Assembly: GCF_051251825.1 (NCBI RefSeq)
Contig: NZ_JBPOGG010000002.1
Coordinates: 434,001 to 498,000, forward strand
Reading direction: 5' to 3'
DNA: 64,000 bases
DNA from: Nonlabens sp051251825
GTDB taxonomy: Bacteria; Bacteroidota; Bacteroidia; Flavobacteriales; Flavobacteriaceae
Below, in pieces: positions 16,778-25,863 of the stretch (positions within the stretch are counted from its first letter, which is position 1; every line of letters begins with the position of its first letter). Both the position numbers and the translations under genes were made by a program. The notes under the pieces were generated by a model. It was not told the DNA's origin. It saw only the letters and a program-made list of their open reading frames with translations, and made no database searches.

Positions 16778-17722
16778 ATGCTTTTAAAAGTGTCTACTTT
16801 ATTACTCGTTCTTTTTACTTGTGTTGTTGACACAACTGAACGACCTCTACTAAATCTCGAAAATGCCAATCAAGAGGTTAGTACTTATCAAGACGCGATG
16901 CTTCAATTAAATCTTCAGGAGCAAATTTATTCTAATAAGAGATGGAAAAATTTAATAGATAATAAGCAATTGTCTGTGAGTCTAGTGGACTTATCAAATG
17001 ATAATGTGAGGTATGCTAGCATCAATGGTGATTATATGATGTATGCAGCAAGTATGCCTAAAGTTGCCGTATTATATACAGCTATGGATGCCATAGAAAA
17101 AGGAGAATTAAAATACACACAAGAGGTTAAAACAGATATGTGGTTGATGATATCCAAATCAAATAATGCCGCATCTACTAGAATGATCGATAGAGTTGGG
17201 TTTCAACGTATAGAAGATTTAATGTGTGACTCTTCAAATCCATTTTATGATCAACATGGCAATGGTGGTCTATGGGTAGGAAAACGATATGCCGCTCAAG
17301 GAAAAAGAAACCCAGAACCTATACGTGGACTTAGTCATGCAGCTACTACCGAATCGGTTGCTAAACTTTACTACCAAATGGCAACTGGACAATTAATCAA
17401 CAATAGACGTAGTAATGAAATGTTATCTTATTTAAAGGATCCTAGTCTACATCATAAATTTGTAAATACACTAGATCAAATTGCTCCAGACGCCGATTTG
17501 TACAGAAAAAGTGGTTCATGGAAGAACTGGCATTGTGATAGTGTGATTGTATGGGATGATGAGAGAAAAAAACATTACATTCTTGTAGCGATGGTTCAAT
17601 CTCCAAATGGAGAAAAAATTATAAGAAATTTAGTAAAGCCTGCTGAAGTAGCACTAGGCAAAACACCTATCTTGCTGCAAGACATAAATTCAGTTGAAAC
17701 AGTTAAGCCAGCTCATATCTAA
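16778..17722 (+). CDS. Exported class A beta-lactamase-like serine hydrolase
   Basis: A 314-residue protein with an N-terminal hydrophobic export signal (residues 1-16; a Cys at 15 lacks a canonical lipobox). The penicillin-binding/beta-lactamase triad is present: SMPK (Ser92-Lys95), SNN in KSNNAAS (about 129-131) and KSG in RKSGSW. Substrate unknown; candidates are peptidoglycan peptides, D-amino acid esters or lactams. Its stop overlaps the TTG start of the next gene by 29 bases, implying coupled translation with the translocase-like protein. A related hydrolase is encoded at 20502-21794 in the facing pair. Confidence 0.8.
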   Translation: MLLKVSTLLLVLFTCVVDTTERPLLNLENANQEVSTYQDAMLQLNLQEQIYSNKRWKNLIDNKQLSVSLVDLSNDNVRYASINGDYMMYAASMPKVAVLYTAMDAIEKGELKYTQEVKTDMWLMISKSNNAASTRMIDRVGFQRIEDLMCDSSNPFYDQHGNGGLWVGKRYAAQGKRNPEPIRGLSHAATTESVAKLYYQMATGQLINNRRSNEMLSYLKDPSLHHKFVNTLDQIAPDADLYRKSGSWKNWHCDSVIVWDDERKKHYILVAMVQSPNGEKIIRNLVKPAEVALGKTPILLQDINSVETVKPAHI

Positions 17723-20501
17723 AATATTTGATATTAAAAAAAAGGAGTTATCCATCGCTTTATGGATGCAACTATACCTTTTTCTTATCATCGGTGCATT
17801 ATTAGTAGTTAAACCTACTATTAATGCACTTTTTTTATCCACTGCTGGAGCAGACGATTTATCCTTTGCTTTTATATTGACGGCTATTATCGCCGTAATA
17901 ATTTCTTTTTCTTACCATAAACTTCTTGAAAGGTTTAGTCTCAAACTGATTATAAAATCGACGCTGTGGTTTTTTGCCATCTGCTTTTTTCTCATCGGTA
18001 TTTTAGTCTTACTGAATGTTTCCAATATATTTTTAGTTTATACTTTCTACTTATTTGTTGGGATCTATGCTTTATTAGTTACCTCTCAGTTTTGGGTACT
18101 TGCAAACGTAGTATTCAACATTAGAGAAGCTAAACGATTATTTGGGTTTATAGGAGCTGGTGGAATAGCTGGCGGAATAGCTGGTGGATATCTCACCTCT
18201 ATACTTGTTCCATGGACTGGAAATGGTCTATTGATTATTATGGCGAGTTTAATGATACTCAGTTGTTCTTTTATATATCGCAAAATCAGAAAATTAAGCC
18301 ATAAAGGAAAAGTCAAGTTTGATGTGCGTAAGAGAGAAGAAGTTTCTAAAACACCTTCCATACAACTAATTCTAGATTCTAAACATCTTACTTATCTCGC
18401 AGGAGTAATAGGTATAGGCGTCATTGTAGCAAAGCTGGTAGATTATGAATTTAGTTATCTAGCAAGTGAAAGAATTAAAGACCCTATGGAGCTGGCTTCT
18501 TTCTTTGGGTTCTGGTTCAGTACATTTAATATTATCTCACTGGCTTTGCAATTGCTGGTTACTAAGAAATTTTTAGAACACTTCAATGTTGATACTAACT
18601 TAATGATTTTACCTGTAGGTATCATTGCTTGTGCTTTATTACTGTTTTTAGTCCCTGAACTATGGCTAGTAGTGATTTTAAAGGGTTTAGATGGCAGTCT
18701 TAAACAATCACTACACAAAAGCGCCCTAGAACTTCTAGCGTTACCTATTCCTAGTGATATAAAGAATAAAACCAAAACTTTTATAGATGTAGTTGTGGAT
18801 AGTCTAGCAACTGGTATGGCAGGTTTAATTATCATTTTTGTGATTAAAGGACTGGATTTGCCTAACTATGTTATTACAATTTCTATTGTAGTACTTTCTA
18901 TAGTCTGGATTGCACTTGTCTTCAAGGTAAAAGGTACCTATTTAAGCATTTTCAAGCACAGCATTGAAAAACGAGAAAAACTTCAGAAGGTTAAAACTAA
19001 TTATGCGACTTTATTGAGTAACATGAAAATTATTTTTGAAACTGGTGGCTCTGAAGACATTATTACTATGTTGAACAAAATACCTGACCTCGACGCTACG
19101 GCCATAAAAAATCAAGTAGTGGACTTACTTAACCATCCTGATGACAAAGTAAAAGCTGCAGTGATTAATAATATAGATTATGTGAGCACAAAACCTATAG
19201 CAGAAATTCAAGATTTTATTTATAACGAGAATGACGCGTTAATTAATGCGTCAATGAGATACCTGTTGCGACATGAGGATATCTCTTATCAGTTTTTTGA
19301 AAATTATTTAGATGATGAAGACGAATCCATTTCTACAGCTGCACTACTAGCACTTGCTCAAGTATCTCAAGATAATCCTTTACTTGCAGAGAAATATAAT
19401 CTAGGTTTAAGGATAGAGTTGTTTTCAAATGAAATTATCGGAAACGAATTGCAAACCATAGAGATGTGCAGACTAATTGAGGTTCTAGGTTATGCCTCTA
19501 CTGATAATTATAATCCTATAATTAAGAAATTTCTAAACCATCCGAATATTAAACTACAAAGTGCAGCGATAAAAGCAGCTGGTCACACAAAAGACTTTGA
19601 GTTTCTATCCTTACTTCTAGGTCATTTAAATAATGAAAATCTTAGAAAACCATTATTTAAATCTATTAAGAAATTTGGAAATCGTTCTATTGAACTGATT
19701 GAACAATCATTTCATAAAAAGAATATTAATTCAAAACATCAAGTTGTTCTTTTAAACTTATTGAATCACTTAAAAACTAAAAAAGCAACTCGTTCTTTAC
19801 TTAAACTAGCCCAGTTATGTGATATTTCAGTTAAAAAGCAGTCGTTTGAAATGCTCTTTGGCTTAAGGAAACAGGAGTCGAAGTCACTTTTAAAAAAGAA
19901 AAAATTGATGCAACTTATCGATAAAGAATCCAATTTATACAAGGATTTGATAAGAAGCTATTGGTCCATAAAAGTGCTACAGCGATCCATTGAAACGACT
20001 GAAGGGATCGTTTCGTTGCCAGAAAAAAACACTTTAGAAAAATTATTGAACTCCATTGATCAATGCATTACCGACCAACTAGAAATCATCTTCCATTTAC
20101 TTTCTCAACAATACAATCCCGAAGATGTATTTGTCGCTTATAAAGGAATGACGAGTGAGGAAACTGTCTCAAGATTGCATGCCATGGAATACCTCAACGG
20201 CATACTGAGTAGGAACCTTAAAAATCTTTTATTTCCTTTATTTGAACTAGAATCAAGTACAATTAATAGTGACTCTTTTGAGTTTCAAGAGAAAATTAAA
20301 CTATTTGATAGAACAAGATTGATTGGCAAGCTATTACTCATTCCTGAGAAAGCAGTTTTAGAGTCTACCGTACAATATCTAGATTTTAAAAATGAAAAAA
20401 TAAGCGTCAGTATATTATCTAATCTGCCACCATATAGGGCTAAAGTAGTGTCTCAAGCAATTCAGTCATTTCATCAACGTAAAAAGAACAAAATAGCTTA
20501 A
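17694..20501 (+). CDS. ATP/ADP-translocase-like (Npt/MFS) membrane protein with HEAT-repeat tail
   Basis: A 935-residue protein with a TTG start; the first in-frame ATG (17766) would cut into the first TM helix. Residues about 20-415 carry 11-12 TM segments. The stretch TSQFWVLANVVF followed by REAKRLFGFIGAGGIAGG is typical of the Npt/TLC nucleotide translocases and relatives. Residues about 440-935 are soluble and helical, with HEAT-like units (HPDDKVKAAVINNI, HPNIKLQSAAIKAA). True translocases lack such a tail. It abuts the facing hydrolase gene with no gap. Whether it moves nucleotides is inferred from family resemblance only. Confidence 0.75.
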   Translation: MKQLSQLISKIFDIKKKELSIALWMQLYLFLIIGALLVVKPTINALFLSTAGADDLSFAFILTAIIAVIISFSYHKLLERFSLKLIIKSTLWFFAICFFLIGILVLLNVSNIFLVYTFYLFVGIYALLVTSQFWVLANVVFNIREAKRLFGFIGAGGIAGGIAGGYLTSILVPWTGNGLLIIMASLMILSCSFIYRKIRKLSHKGKVKFDVRKREEVSKTPSIQLILDSKHLTYLAGVIGIGVIVAKLVDYEFSYLASERIKDPMELASFFGFWFSTFNIISLALQLLVTKKFLEHFNVDTNLMILPVGIIACALLLFLVPELWLVVILKGLDGSLKQSLHKSALELLALPIPSDIKNKTKTFIDVVVDSLATGMAGLIIIFVIKGLDLPNYVITISIVVLSIVWIALVFKVKGTYLSIFKHSIEKREKLQKVKTNYATLLSNMKIIFETGGSEDIITMLNKIPDLDATAIKNQVVDLLNHPDDKVKAAVINNIDYVSTKPIAEIQDFIYNENDALINASMRYLLRHEDISYQFFENYLDDEDESISTAALLALAQVSQDNPLLAEKYNLGLRIELFSNEIIGNELQTIEMCRLIEVLGYASTDNYNPIIKKFLNHPNIKLQSAAIKAAGHTKDFEFLSLLLGHLNNENLRKPLFKSIKKFGNRSIELIEQSFHKKNINSKHQVVLLNLLNHLKTKKATRSLLKLAQLCDISVKKQSFEMLFGLRKQESKSLLKKKKLMQLIDKESNLYKDLIRSYWSIKVLQRSIETTEGIVSLPEKNTLEKLLNSIDQCITDQLEIIFHLLSQQYNPEDVFVAYKGMTSEETVSRLHAMEYLNGILSRNLKNLLFPLFELESSTINSDSFEFQEKIKLFDRTRLIGKLLLIPEKAVLESTVQYLDFKNEKISVSILSNLPPYRAKVVSQAIQSFHQRKKNKIA

Positions 20502-21794
20502 TTAATCATTACTAGGATCAACATAATCCTCTGATGGAGCAGTAGGCGTATTAATAGCACGTATTTTTTTATCAATAGCAGTCGCTAGATACATATGTGC
20601 TCCCGCCGAATTTTTACTCAACACATTGCTCATTAAGCACACGATATAATTAGTGCCATCTTCATGTTCTACCATGATGATGCTATTCATATAATTATAT
20701 CGATTTCCCATGTATTTACCACAAGGCGTAGATTTAGACTTGTCGCAACTGTATAAACTGCCCGATTTAAAATACACTGCCGCATTATTCAATTGTGGAC
20801 TTTGAGCATAACGTATTCTACGATCTGTCATGTATAATAATTTTTTAATCTCTAAGCTACTTTCCTCATCAATAACGCATCCTTGCTCTAATTTAAGCAT
20901 GTATTTCATCAATCCTTTAGGAGTTCCTATACTTCCACCTTTACTACCTACATAACGATCAGGTCCATTTGTGAAAAAACTACCTAATCTCCATTCATTA
21001 TGAGCGATTCCTAAATCTCTCAAAGGATCATTTACTAGATTAATTGCAATGTCAGTAAGCTCTGATTTATTTGCATTGTCAAAATAATCATCTGCCTGTT
21101 GCTGTGTGAGGCCAAAATAATCATCTCCAAAAACACGCATCAATAATGCTTCTCTCCACACAATACTCGCTGCACCATTATTACTTACGCTCAGCATATG
21201 ATCCATCCATTCATACAGACTAAATTCATCATTAAAAACAACAGTGCGTTTTACTAACTTATCTGTTTCAATATTTACAAAAGGAACTGTGTGATGATCG
21301 TAAAGACCCCAGTTTCCCGACTTCACCACTTTATTGCGCATTAAATTTTGACGTATACTCCAGTCTTCTGGACACAAATTACGTAGCTCATTAAAAAACG
21401 CTGTTGCAACCGCAATCTTACCAACACTACCTGGTTGAAAACCTGAATTCTCATTTAATTCAGCATACTTAGGATTATCGGTGTCAGTAATATCCATGAC
21501 TGTGATTCCGTATCCTGAACTGTTTGGGAATAAACGCATCATACTTTTCTGAAAGTCTTGATCAACTTTCATTAAGGAATCCACTGGCTTTGTTGCTTCA
21601 CATAACCACAAGTTGATCTCATCACTCATTTTAAAAGAACCAGGCTTTAAATAATACTCCACTAGAGAACTATCTAGCGTCTTTTCCAGCCTTTTGAGTC
21701 GTTTAATACCTGTAGATTTATAGCCATCTATAGGATACAGTAATGTGAGGACAAGAATTAATGATATGGAAACACTATATTTTAATACGTTCAT
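20502..21794 (-). CDS. Exported serine hydrolase (beta-lactamase/transpeptidase fold)
   Basis: A 430-residue protein with an N-terminal membrane anchor or signal (about residues 5-22). Family motifs: SVGK (Ser123-Lys126), SNN in SVSNNGAAS, and KSG in FKSGSLYSC. Several Cys residues lie near the active site (CDKSKSTPCG), which would suit a disulfide in the periplasm. The start codon shares one base with the stop of the dikinase gene, so the two are co-translated. It is longer than the hydrolase encoded at 16778 and only distantly similar, so the two are not a recent duplication. Confidence 0.8.
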   Translation of the reverse strand: MNVLKYSVSISLILVLTLLYPIDGYKSTGIKRLKRLEKTLDSSLVEYYLKPGSFKMSDEINLWLCEATKPVDSLMKVDQDFQKSMMRLFPNSSGYGITVMDITDTDNPKYAELNENSGFQPGSVGKIAVATAFFNELRNLCPEDWSIRQNLMRNKVVKSGNWGLYDHHTVPFVNIETDKLVKRTVVFNDEFSLYEWMDHMLSVSNNGAASIVWREALLMRVFGDDYFGLTQQQADDYFDNANKSELTDIAINLVNDPLRDLGIAHNEWRLGSFFTNGPDRYVGSKGGSIGTPKGLMKYMLKLEQGCVIDEESSLEIKKLLYMTDRRIRYAQSPQLNNAAVYFKSGSLYSCDKSKSTPCGKYMGNRYNYMNSIIMVEHEDGTNYIVCLMSNVLSKNSAGAHMYLATAIDKKIRAINTPTAPSEDYVDPSND

Positions 21795-24709
21795 TATAAG
21801 GCAATTTGTTTATTTAAAAGTAACTCTACTCCATAGTCCGTTTGTTGATCCATCTTTAGTAAATAACTATTTGTAATGGCGTTATTATTCTCCACAAATG
21901 GTCTTATTTGGAATAAGAATAATTGGTCATCTTTAAAACCTAGTTCAATGTCCCAAGCTCCAGTATAACTACCATCCTTAGAGCCAGGCATGGTTTCATG
22001 AGCTTTTTGGGCAAATTCTCTTATCTCTTTCAAGTTTTCAGGAGTTAGTATAGACTTATTAAAATTTACAAACTCCATAACTGAGCCACCAGTAACAGGC
22101 AGTTTGCGTTGTTTACTTTCTCTCGCTGGTGCAATTAAACTTCCATTTCCTTCTTGATCGATTATAAAAGTTTCAGCACTCTGACCATCTACGGCGCCAC
22201 CAGCGCCACGACTCATTGCTATGGTTACACTGTTTTGATCTTGTTTTACAAAATCCTTTGTAATGAGAACACCGCTATAATCCACATCAATCGTAGGAAT
22301 GACAAGAATAGATGGATATACGTTTTCTGGATTTTCTAGATATGCCTGTCGCCATTTGAAACTACGATCTGTATACGGACTTGCCCATACATCGCGTATA
22401 CCTTTCATGATTTTCACTTCATCAACCACGTTAAAAACTGTTAGGTTTAATCCTGCTCCAGTGAACTCTTCAAGATCTTCCATATTTGTGTCGCTTCTCA
22501 AAAACACGGGAACTTTACCTAGATCATTACCGAGTATTTTTTTGAAATCCTTTTTTAAATCCAGTACAAATTCTTCTTTTAAAGGCATTACTTCTATCGC
22601 CTTACGCAGTATTGATAATTGCTGGAGCTGGTATTGTTCTACTTCTTCATGGCTAGAACCGTTAGCTTTTAATTGTCTCGCTTTCGCGAAAGCGGACTCC
22701 AAAAAATCCCAGTAACTACCTTCACTTCCTGGCATGGATTGAGACATGTGGTCCTTAAAAACTCCAAAAGGTATGATGATACCATTCACTACTTGTTCAG
22801 GAAAAAGCTGTTTTAACTGGCCTAAATTTGCAGCTTTGGGTCCACAAAGCACTCCGCTATCTTTACTATTAACACTAGCCATATCAATAGGCTTTATTAT
22901 TTCTAGTCGAAGTTTCTCTTCAGATATTCTTATGGTTTTCTTTTCTTTTTGCTGCTGTTTATTAAAAAGAGAGTTCTCTTCATCATTCATCTCACTTGCT
23001 GGTTTTATAACTACCGCACCACGATCGCTCACTGCATAGAAAACTTGCTTACCATGATATTCTTTTAAATCAACTAGATTTTCTACGCTTATAGCACTAT
23101 TAGGAATTCCTAAATTACGTGCGAGTAATTGTACGTGTGAAACTAAATTCCCTTCAGAAACTGTTGCTATTCCAGAAACTGGCTTCAAATCACTAGGTGG
23201 ATGATCAAAAACATAGATTTTATTAGGATCTACGGTCATACCTTCTGCATTACCAGTAACTACGACCAGTTCTCCTTGTGCATATCCAGGATTGAGACCT
23301 CTTACAGTACTAGAATTAGTTAATACTGGAACATAAGTAGAACTACCTAATTGCCTAGAAATTAAACCCGAAAACTCACCGATCGAGGATCCTAATGGTA
23401 ATAGTAGCGAACTGCGTATGCGGTCGTCATAAAACCCATAAGCTAGTGGTTCAAATCCTGTATAATCCTCCACTACATCTCCATAAATACTCGTAACCAT
23501 TCCTGTTCCCCATGAAACCTGATTGCGAGCCACATTTATAAAATCCATTAACTGATTTGCCGTCATCGTCTTATTTGATTCCACTAATAACTGATCTTCC
23601 ACAGCATCCCATTCCCATTGCTCCACGTATCCCGCCGAGGCAAGTGCTTCACTTAAAGCGTGAATTTTATCCATGTGTTCTCTTATCGTAGCTGGTTCCC
23701 ATTGAGAAGCCTTCTGAAAAATAAGTTCTTCTAATCGCAAACTTAATTCAAGCGCACTGGTGCGACGAGTTCCTCGATTATCCTCAAGTATATTAGTGCG
23801 TATGTCACACATCAAACCTGATGTTGCTGGAATGATAATAGCAGGATCAGATTCTTGAGCGTAGGTTTTTGAAAACCAATCTGTTTGTTGCTTGATATAG
23901 CTTTCATCTTTCCAGTCTGCAACGAGCTTTACTAGTTCAGCGACGCTCACTGGCTTGAAAAACTCTGTCATATCTGCTTGAAGTTTTTCAAAATCTTGTA
24001 AAGTGTTCTCATTAAGCCTAGACTTATTATTCTCTACCCAATTACTTACATCTATAATATCTTTAGCCTCTGGATTTCCATGTATTTTAATGCGTATATC
24101 CATAAATTTAGGATACTTGTCTGCAATAATTTTACTTACACTTCTTATCTCTTGTGCTAGGTTAGTGTCTCCATCATGTGGTAAGTCTCTCAGGCTTTCT
24201 CGAGTTAAGAAAAAGTCTCTTTCCATGATTTCATTGCTGGACAGAATGGTATAGTAAAATTTACGTCCCCATTCTTCCTCATCTTCTATTTGTTTTGCGC
24301 CTCGATAGAATTTAGATTTTTCTTGGATCCATCCATTATCTACGCTTTCAAGGTAGCGCTGTAATTGATACTGTTTTAAACGGCTATGATTAAAAGGAGC
24401 GTCCCAAAAACCCCAAATATCATTGGACGCTAAGATTTCGCCTAGATAGACATGCCTTTTTTTTGCCAGTTGCATGACTTCGGTTTTATAGCTTGCATGT
24501 TGAATACCACCACCTAAGGAATCAGGACAAGGATCTTTAGCTGCTCTTATGGACCCATCTTCACAAAACCAGTTGATTTCTTTATAGGGTCCGCGATCAA
24601 GCTCTCTGTATGATTTTATGAGACTTGCTATTTTTGTATCACTGTGCTCTTGCGCATTTAGAGCATAAGAAAACATTAAAATAAATAACAATAAATGTTT
24701 AACCTTCAT
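21794..24709 (-). CDS. Signal-peptide-bearing dikinase (PEP synthase/glucan water dikinase-like)
   Basis: A 971-residue protein. The upstream ATG at 24727 gives MSKNST before the signal; 24709 (MKVKHLLLFILMF...NAQ) gives a clean signal peptide. Residues about 25-450 are unassigned. Then comes a phosphohistidine swivel domain with NLVSHVQLLARNLGIPN (His525), then an ATP-grasp-like PPDK N-terminal-type domain (from about 610: GPKAANLGQL, FLRSDTNMEDL, and a final IELGFKDDQLFLFQIRPF). No PEP/pyruvate TIM barrel follows. His domain before ATP domain is the order of glucan water dikinases. Cytoplasmic enzymes of this kind have no signal peptide, so export is unusual. AFAKA near residue 675 comes from the dispersed palindrome. 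Confidence 0.8.
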   Translation of the reverse strand: MKVKHLLLFILMFSYALNAQEHSDTKIASLIKSYRELDRGPYKEINWFCEDGSIRAAKDPCPDSLGGGIQHASYKTEVMQLAKKRHVYLGEILASNDIWGFWDAPFNHSRLKQYQLQRYLESVDNGWIQEKSKFYRGAKQIEDEEEWGRKFYYTILSSNEIMERDFFLTRESLRDLPHDGDTNLAQEIRSVSKIIADKYPKFMDIRIKIHGNPEAKDIIDVSNWVENNKSRLNENTLQDFEKLQADMTEFFKPVSVAELVKLVADWKDESYIKQQTDWFSKTYAQESDPAIIIPATSGLMCDIRTNILEDNRGTRRTSALELSLRLEELIFQKASQWEPATIREHMDKIHALSEALASAGYVEQWEWDAVEDQLLVESNKTMTANQLMDFINVARNQVSWGTGMVTSIYGDVVEDYTGFEPLAYGFYDDRIRSSLLLPLGSSIGEFSGLISRQLGSSTYVPVLTNSSTVRGLNPGYAQGELVVVTGNAEGMTVDPNKIYVFDHPPSDLKPVSGIATVSEGNLVSHVQLLARNLGIPNSAISVENLVDLKEYHGKQVFYAVSDRGAVVIKPASEMNDEENSLFNKQQQKEKKTIRISEEKLRLEIIKPIDMASVNSKDSGVLCGPKAANLGQLKQLFPEQVVNGIIIPFGVFKDHMSQSMPGSEGSYWDFLESAFAKARQLKANGSSHEEVEQYQLQQLSILRKAIEVMPLKEEFVLDLKKDFKKILGNDLGKVPVFLRSDTNMEDLEEFTGAGLNLTVFNVVDEVKIMKGIRDVWASPYTDRSFKWRQAYLENPENVYPSILVIPTIDVDYSGVLITKDFVKQDQNSVTIAMSRGAGGAVDGQSAETFIIDQEGNGSLIAPARESKQRKLPVTGGSVMEFVNFNKSILTPENLKEIREFAQKAHETMPGSKDGSYTGAWDIELGFKDDQLFLFQIRPFVENNNAITNSYLLKMDQQTDYGVELLLNKQIAL
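22680..22693. repeat. Dispersed palindrome, exact, inside the dikinase CDS
   Basis: GCTTTCGCGAAAGC read on the minus strand as AFAKA within ESAFAKARQ. Confidence 0.95.
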
Positions 24710-24789
24710 GGTGCTATTTTTACTCAAAGGTAAATAGCTGTATGGTTAAATAAATCAAAATTTACATAGGTTTAGTAAAATATTTTGGA

Positions 24790-25395
24790 CTACACAAGCG
24801 CCTTCAACATCTCCACAAGATCATTCTCGGTATCTTTTCCTTTGTCTCTATTGTACCAGTTCTGTAATTCCTGCTTGAATTCTGGCGTCAATTCTCCTTT
24901 AGCAGCTTTTTCAGCAGCGACTAAGGCTGTTGCATTTGTAGGTCGTGGTCCCCAAGTGGTCACTGGCAATCCTGTGTTTTTATTTACGACAATAAGCTTT
25001 GCGATAGCACGACCACCGTTAGTTAAGAATTGATCCATTAATATGGGATTTTCATCACGTAAGAGTACTTTAAAGTCCACTCCTGCCGCTTGCGCCACTT
25101 TATTCATCATAGGCATGGTTTGCGCGGCGTCACCACACCAGCTTTCGGTAATGATTAAGAAATAAACTTCTTTATCAAAAGCTTCTAGAAACTCTTTATT
25201 CTCGGGTAAGATTTTTAAGGTTTTATCCAGGCGCTTCATGCGCTGGTTGTTGAGTTTAGTATATTCTGCAAGATCTTCTGTGATCTCATCACCGCTGTTT
25301 GTTCCGTTTGTGGTGTGTGCTTCTACTAGAGCTCTGTATTGCTCATATGAGATCGCCTTTTCGGTTGCGTCTTTAATGATTTGTTGTAATTCCAT
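24790..25395 (-). CDS. Thioredoxin-fold protein with WCGDA motif
   Basis: A 201-residue cytoplasmic protein with a thioredoxin-like fold. The active-site position reads ESWCGDAAQTMP (Trp86, Cys87), so only the first Cys of a CxxC is kept, as in Thioredoxin_9-type proteins. The cis-Pro region appears as LPVTTWGPRPT. A single Cys rules out ordinary dithiol exchange; a monothiol or glutathione-linked role is possible. Monocistronic: 69 bases from arfB and with its own gap to the dikinase. Confidence 0.75.
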   Translation of the reverse strand: MELQQIIKDATEKAISYEQYRALVEAHTTNGTNSGDEITEDLAEYTKLNNQRMKRLDKTLKILPENKEFLEAFDKEVYFLIITESWCGDAAQTMPMMNKVAQAAGVDFKVLLRDENPILMDQFLTNGGRAIAKLIVVNKNTGLPVTTWGPRPTNATALVAAEKAAKGELTPEFKQELQNWYNRDKGKDTENDLVEMLKALV

Positions 25396-25464
25396 GACAC
25401 AAAAATAAGCCTCTAGTCTTCAATAAAAAGATGACAAAAGTCACTAGGTATGTGATATTATTCC

Positions 25465-25863
25465 CTAATACTTAAAACGTCTGTTTTCTTTTTTCTCGCT
25501 GTGCTTTTTCTTGTCGTTCAATCTCTTGCGTTTTACAGAACGTGGTAAGGTTCTTTTCTTGCGCACTTTTTGAACCTGAGACGCTTCACGCAATACTGTG
25601 AGAAATCGTTTAAAAACCAATTCTTTGTTGGCCGCTTGACTTCTAGAATCTTGACAGCTCAATTGCAGTATGCCGTCTTTGGTCAATCGGTTTTGTAGTT
25701 TAGAAAGAATTCTTTGATGTTCAGCTTCCGCGAAAGCGATACTTGAAGTCGCATCCCATTCTAGCAAAATTCTAGTCGCTACCTTATTTGCATGTTGACC
25801 ACCAGGACCACTACTAGTAGTTGCCTTATAACTTACTTCTCTATGGAGCTGATTTGTATCCAT
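25465..25863 (-). CDS. arfB: Alternative ribosome-rescue factor ArfB (peptidyl-tRNA hydrolase)
   Basis: A 132-residue protein with the catalytic release-factor motif GPGGQHANKVATR (Gly21-Gly22-Gln23) and a highly basic C-terminal tail (KVRKKRTLPRSVKRKRLNDKKK region) that inserts in the empty mRNA channel of stalled ribosomes. ArfB frees peptides from ribosomes without a stop codon. The length and tail match the family. It starts directly at the end of the DUF4301 gene (no gap), suggesting one transcript. A variant of the dispersed palindrome encodes IAFAEAE in its middle. Confidence 0.9.
   Translation of the reverse strand: MDTNQLHREVSYKATTSSGPGGQHANKVATRILLEWDATSSIAFAEAEHQRILSKLQNRLTKDGILQLSCQDSRSQAANKELVFKRFLTVLREASQVQKVRKKRTLPRSVKRKRLNDKKKHSEKKENRRFKY
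25724..25737. repeat. Dispersed palindrome, variant GCTTCCGCGAAAGC, inside arfB
   Basis: One mismatch from the consensus; read on the minus strand as AFAEA. Confidence 0.8.

Noticed and set aside
16778..21794. Antibiotic-resistance beta-lactamase pair
   Set aside because: The SxxK, SNN and KSG motifs fit the wide serine-hydrolase superfamily; context links them to the translocase and dikinase rather than to resistance.
22154..23039. Plus-strand ORFs of 61-138 codons opposite the dikinase gene
   Set aside because: No start context, no family resemblance, and they overlap conserved dikinase motifs on the other strand.
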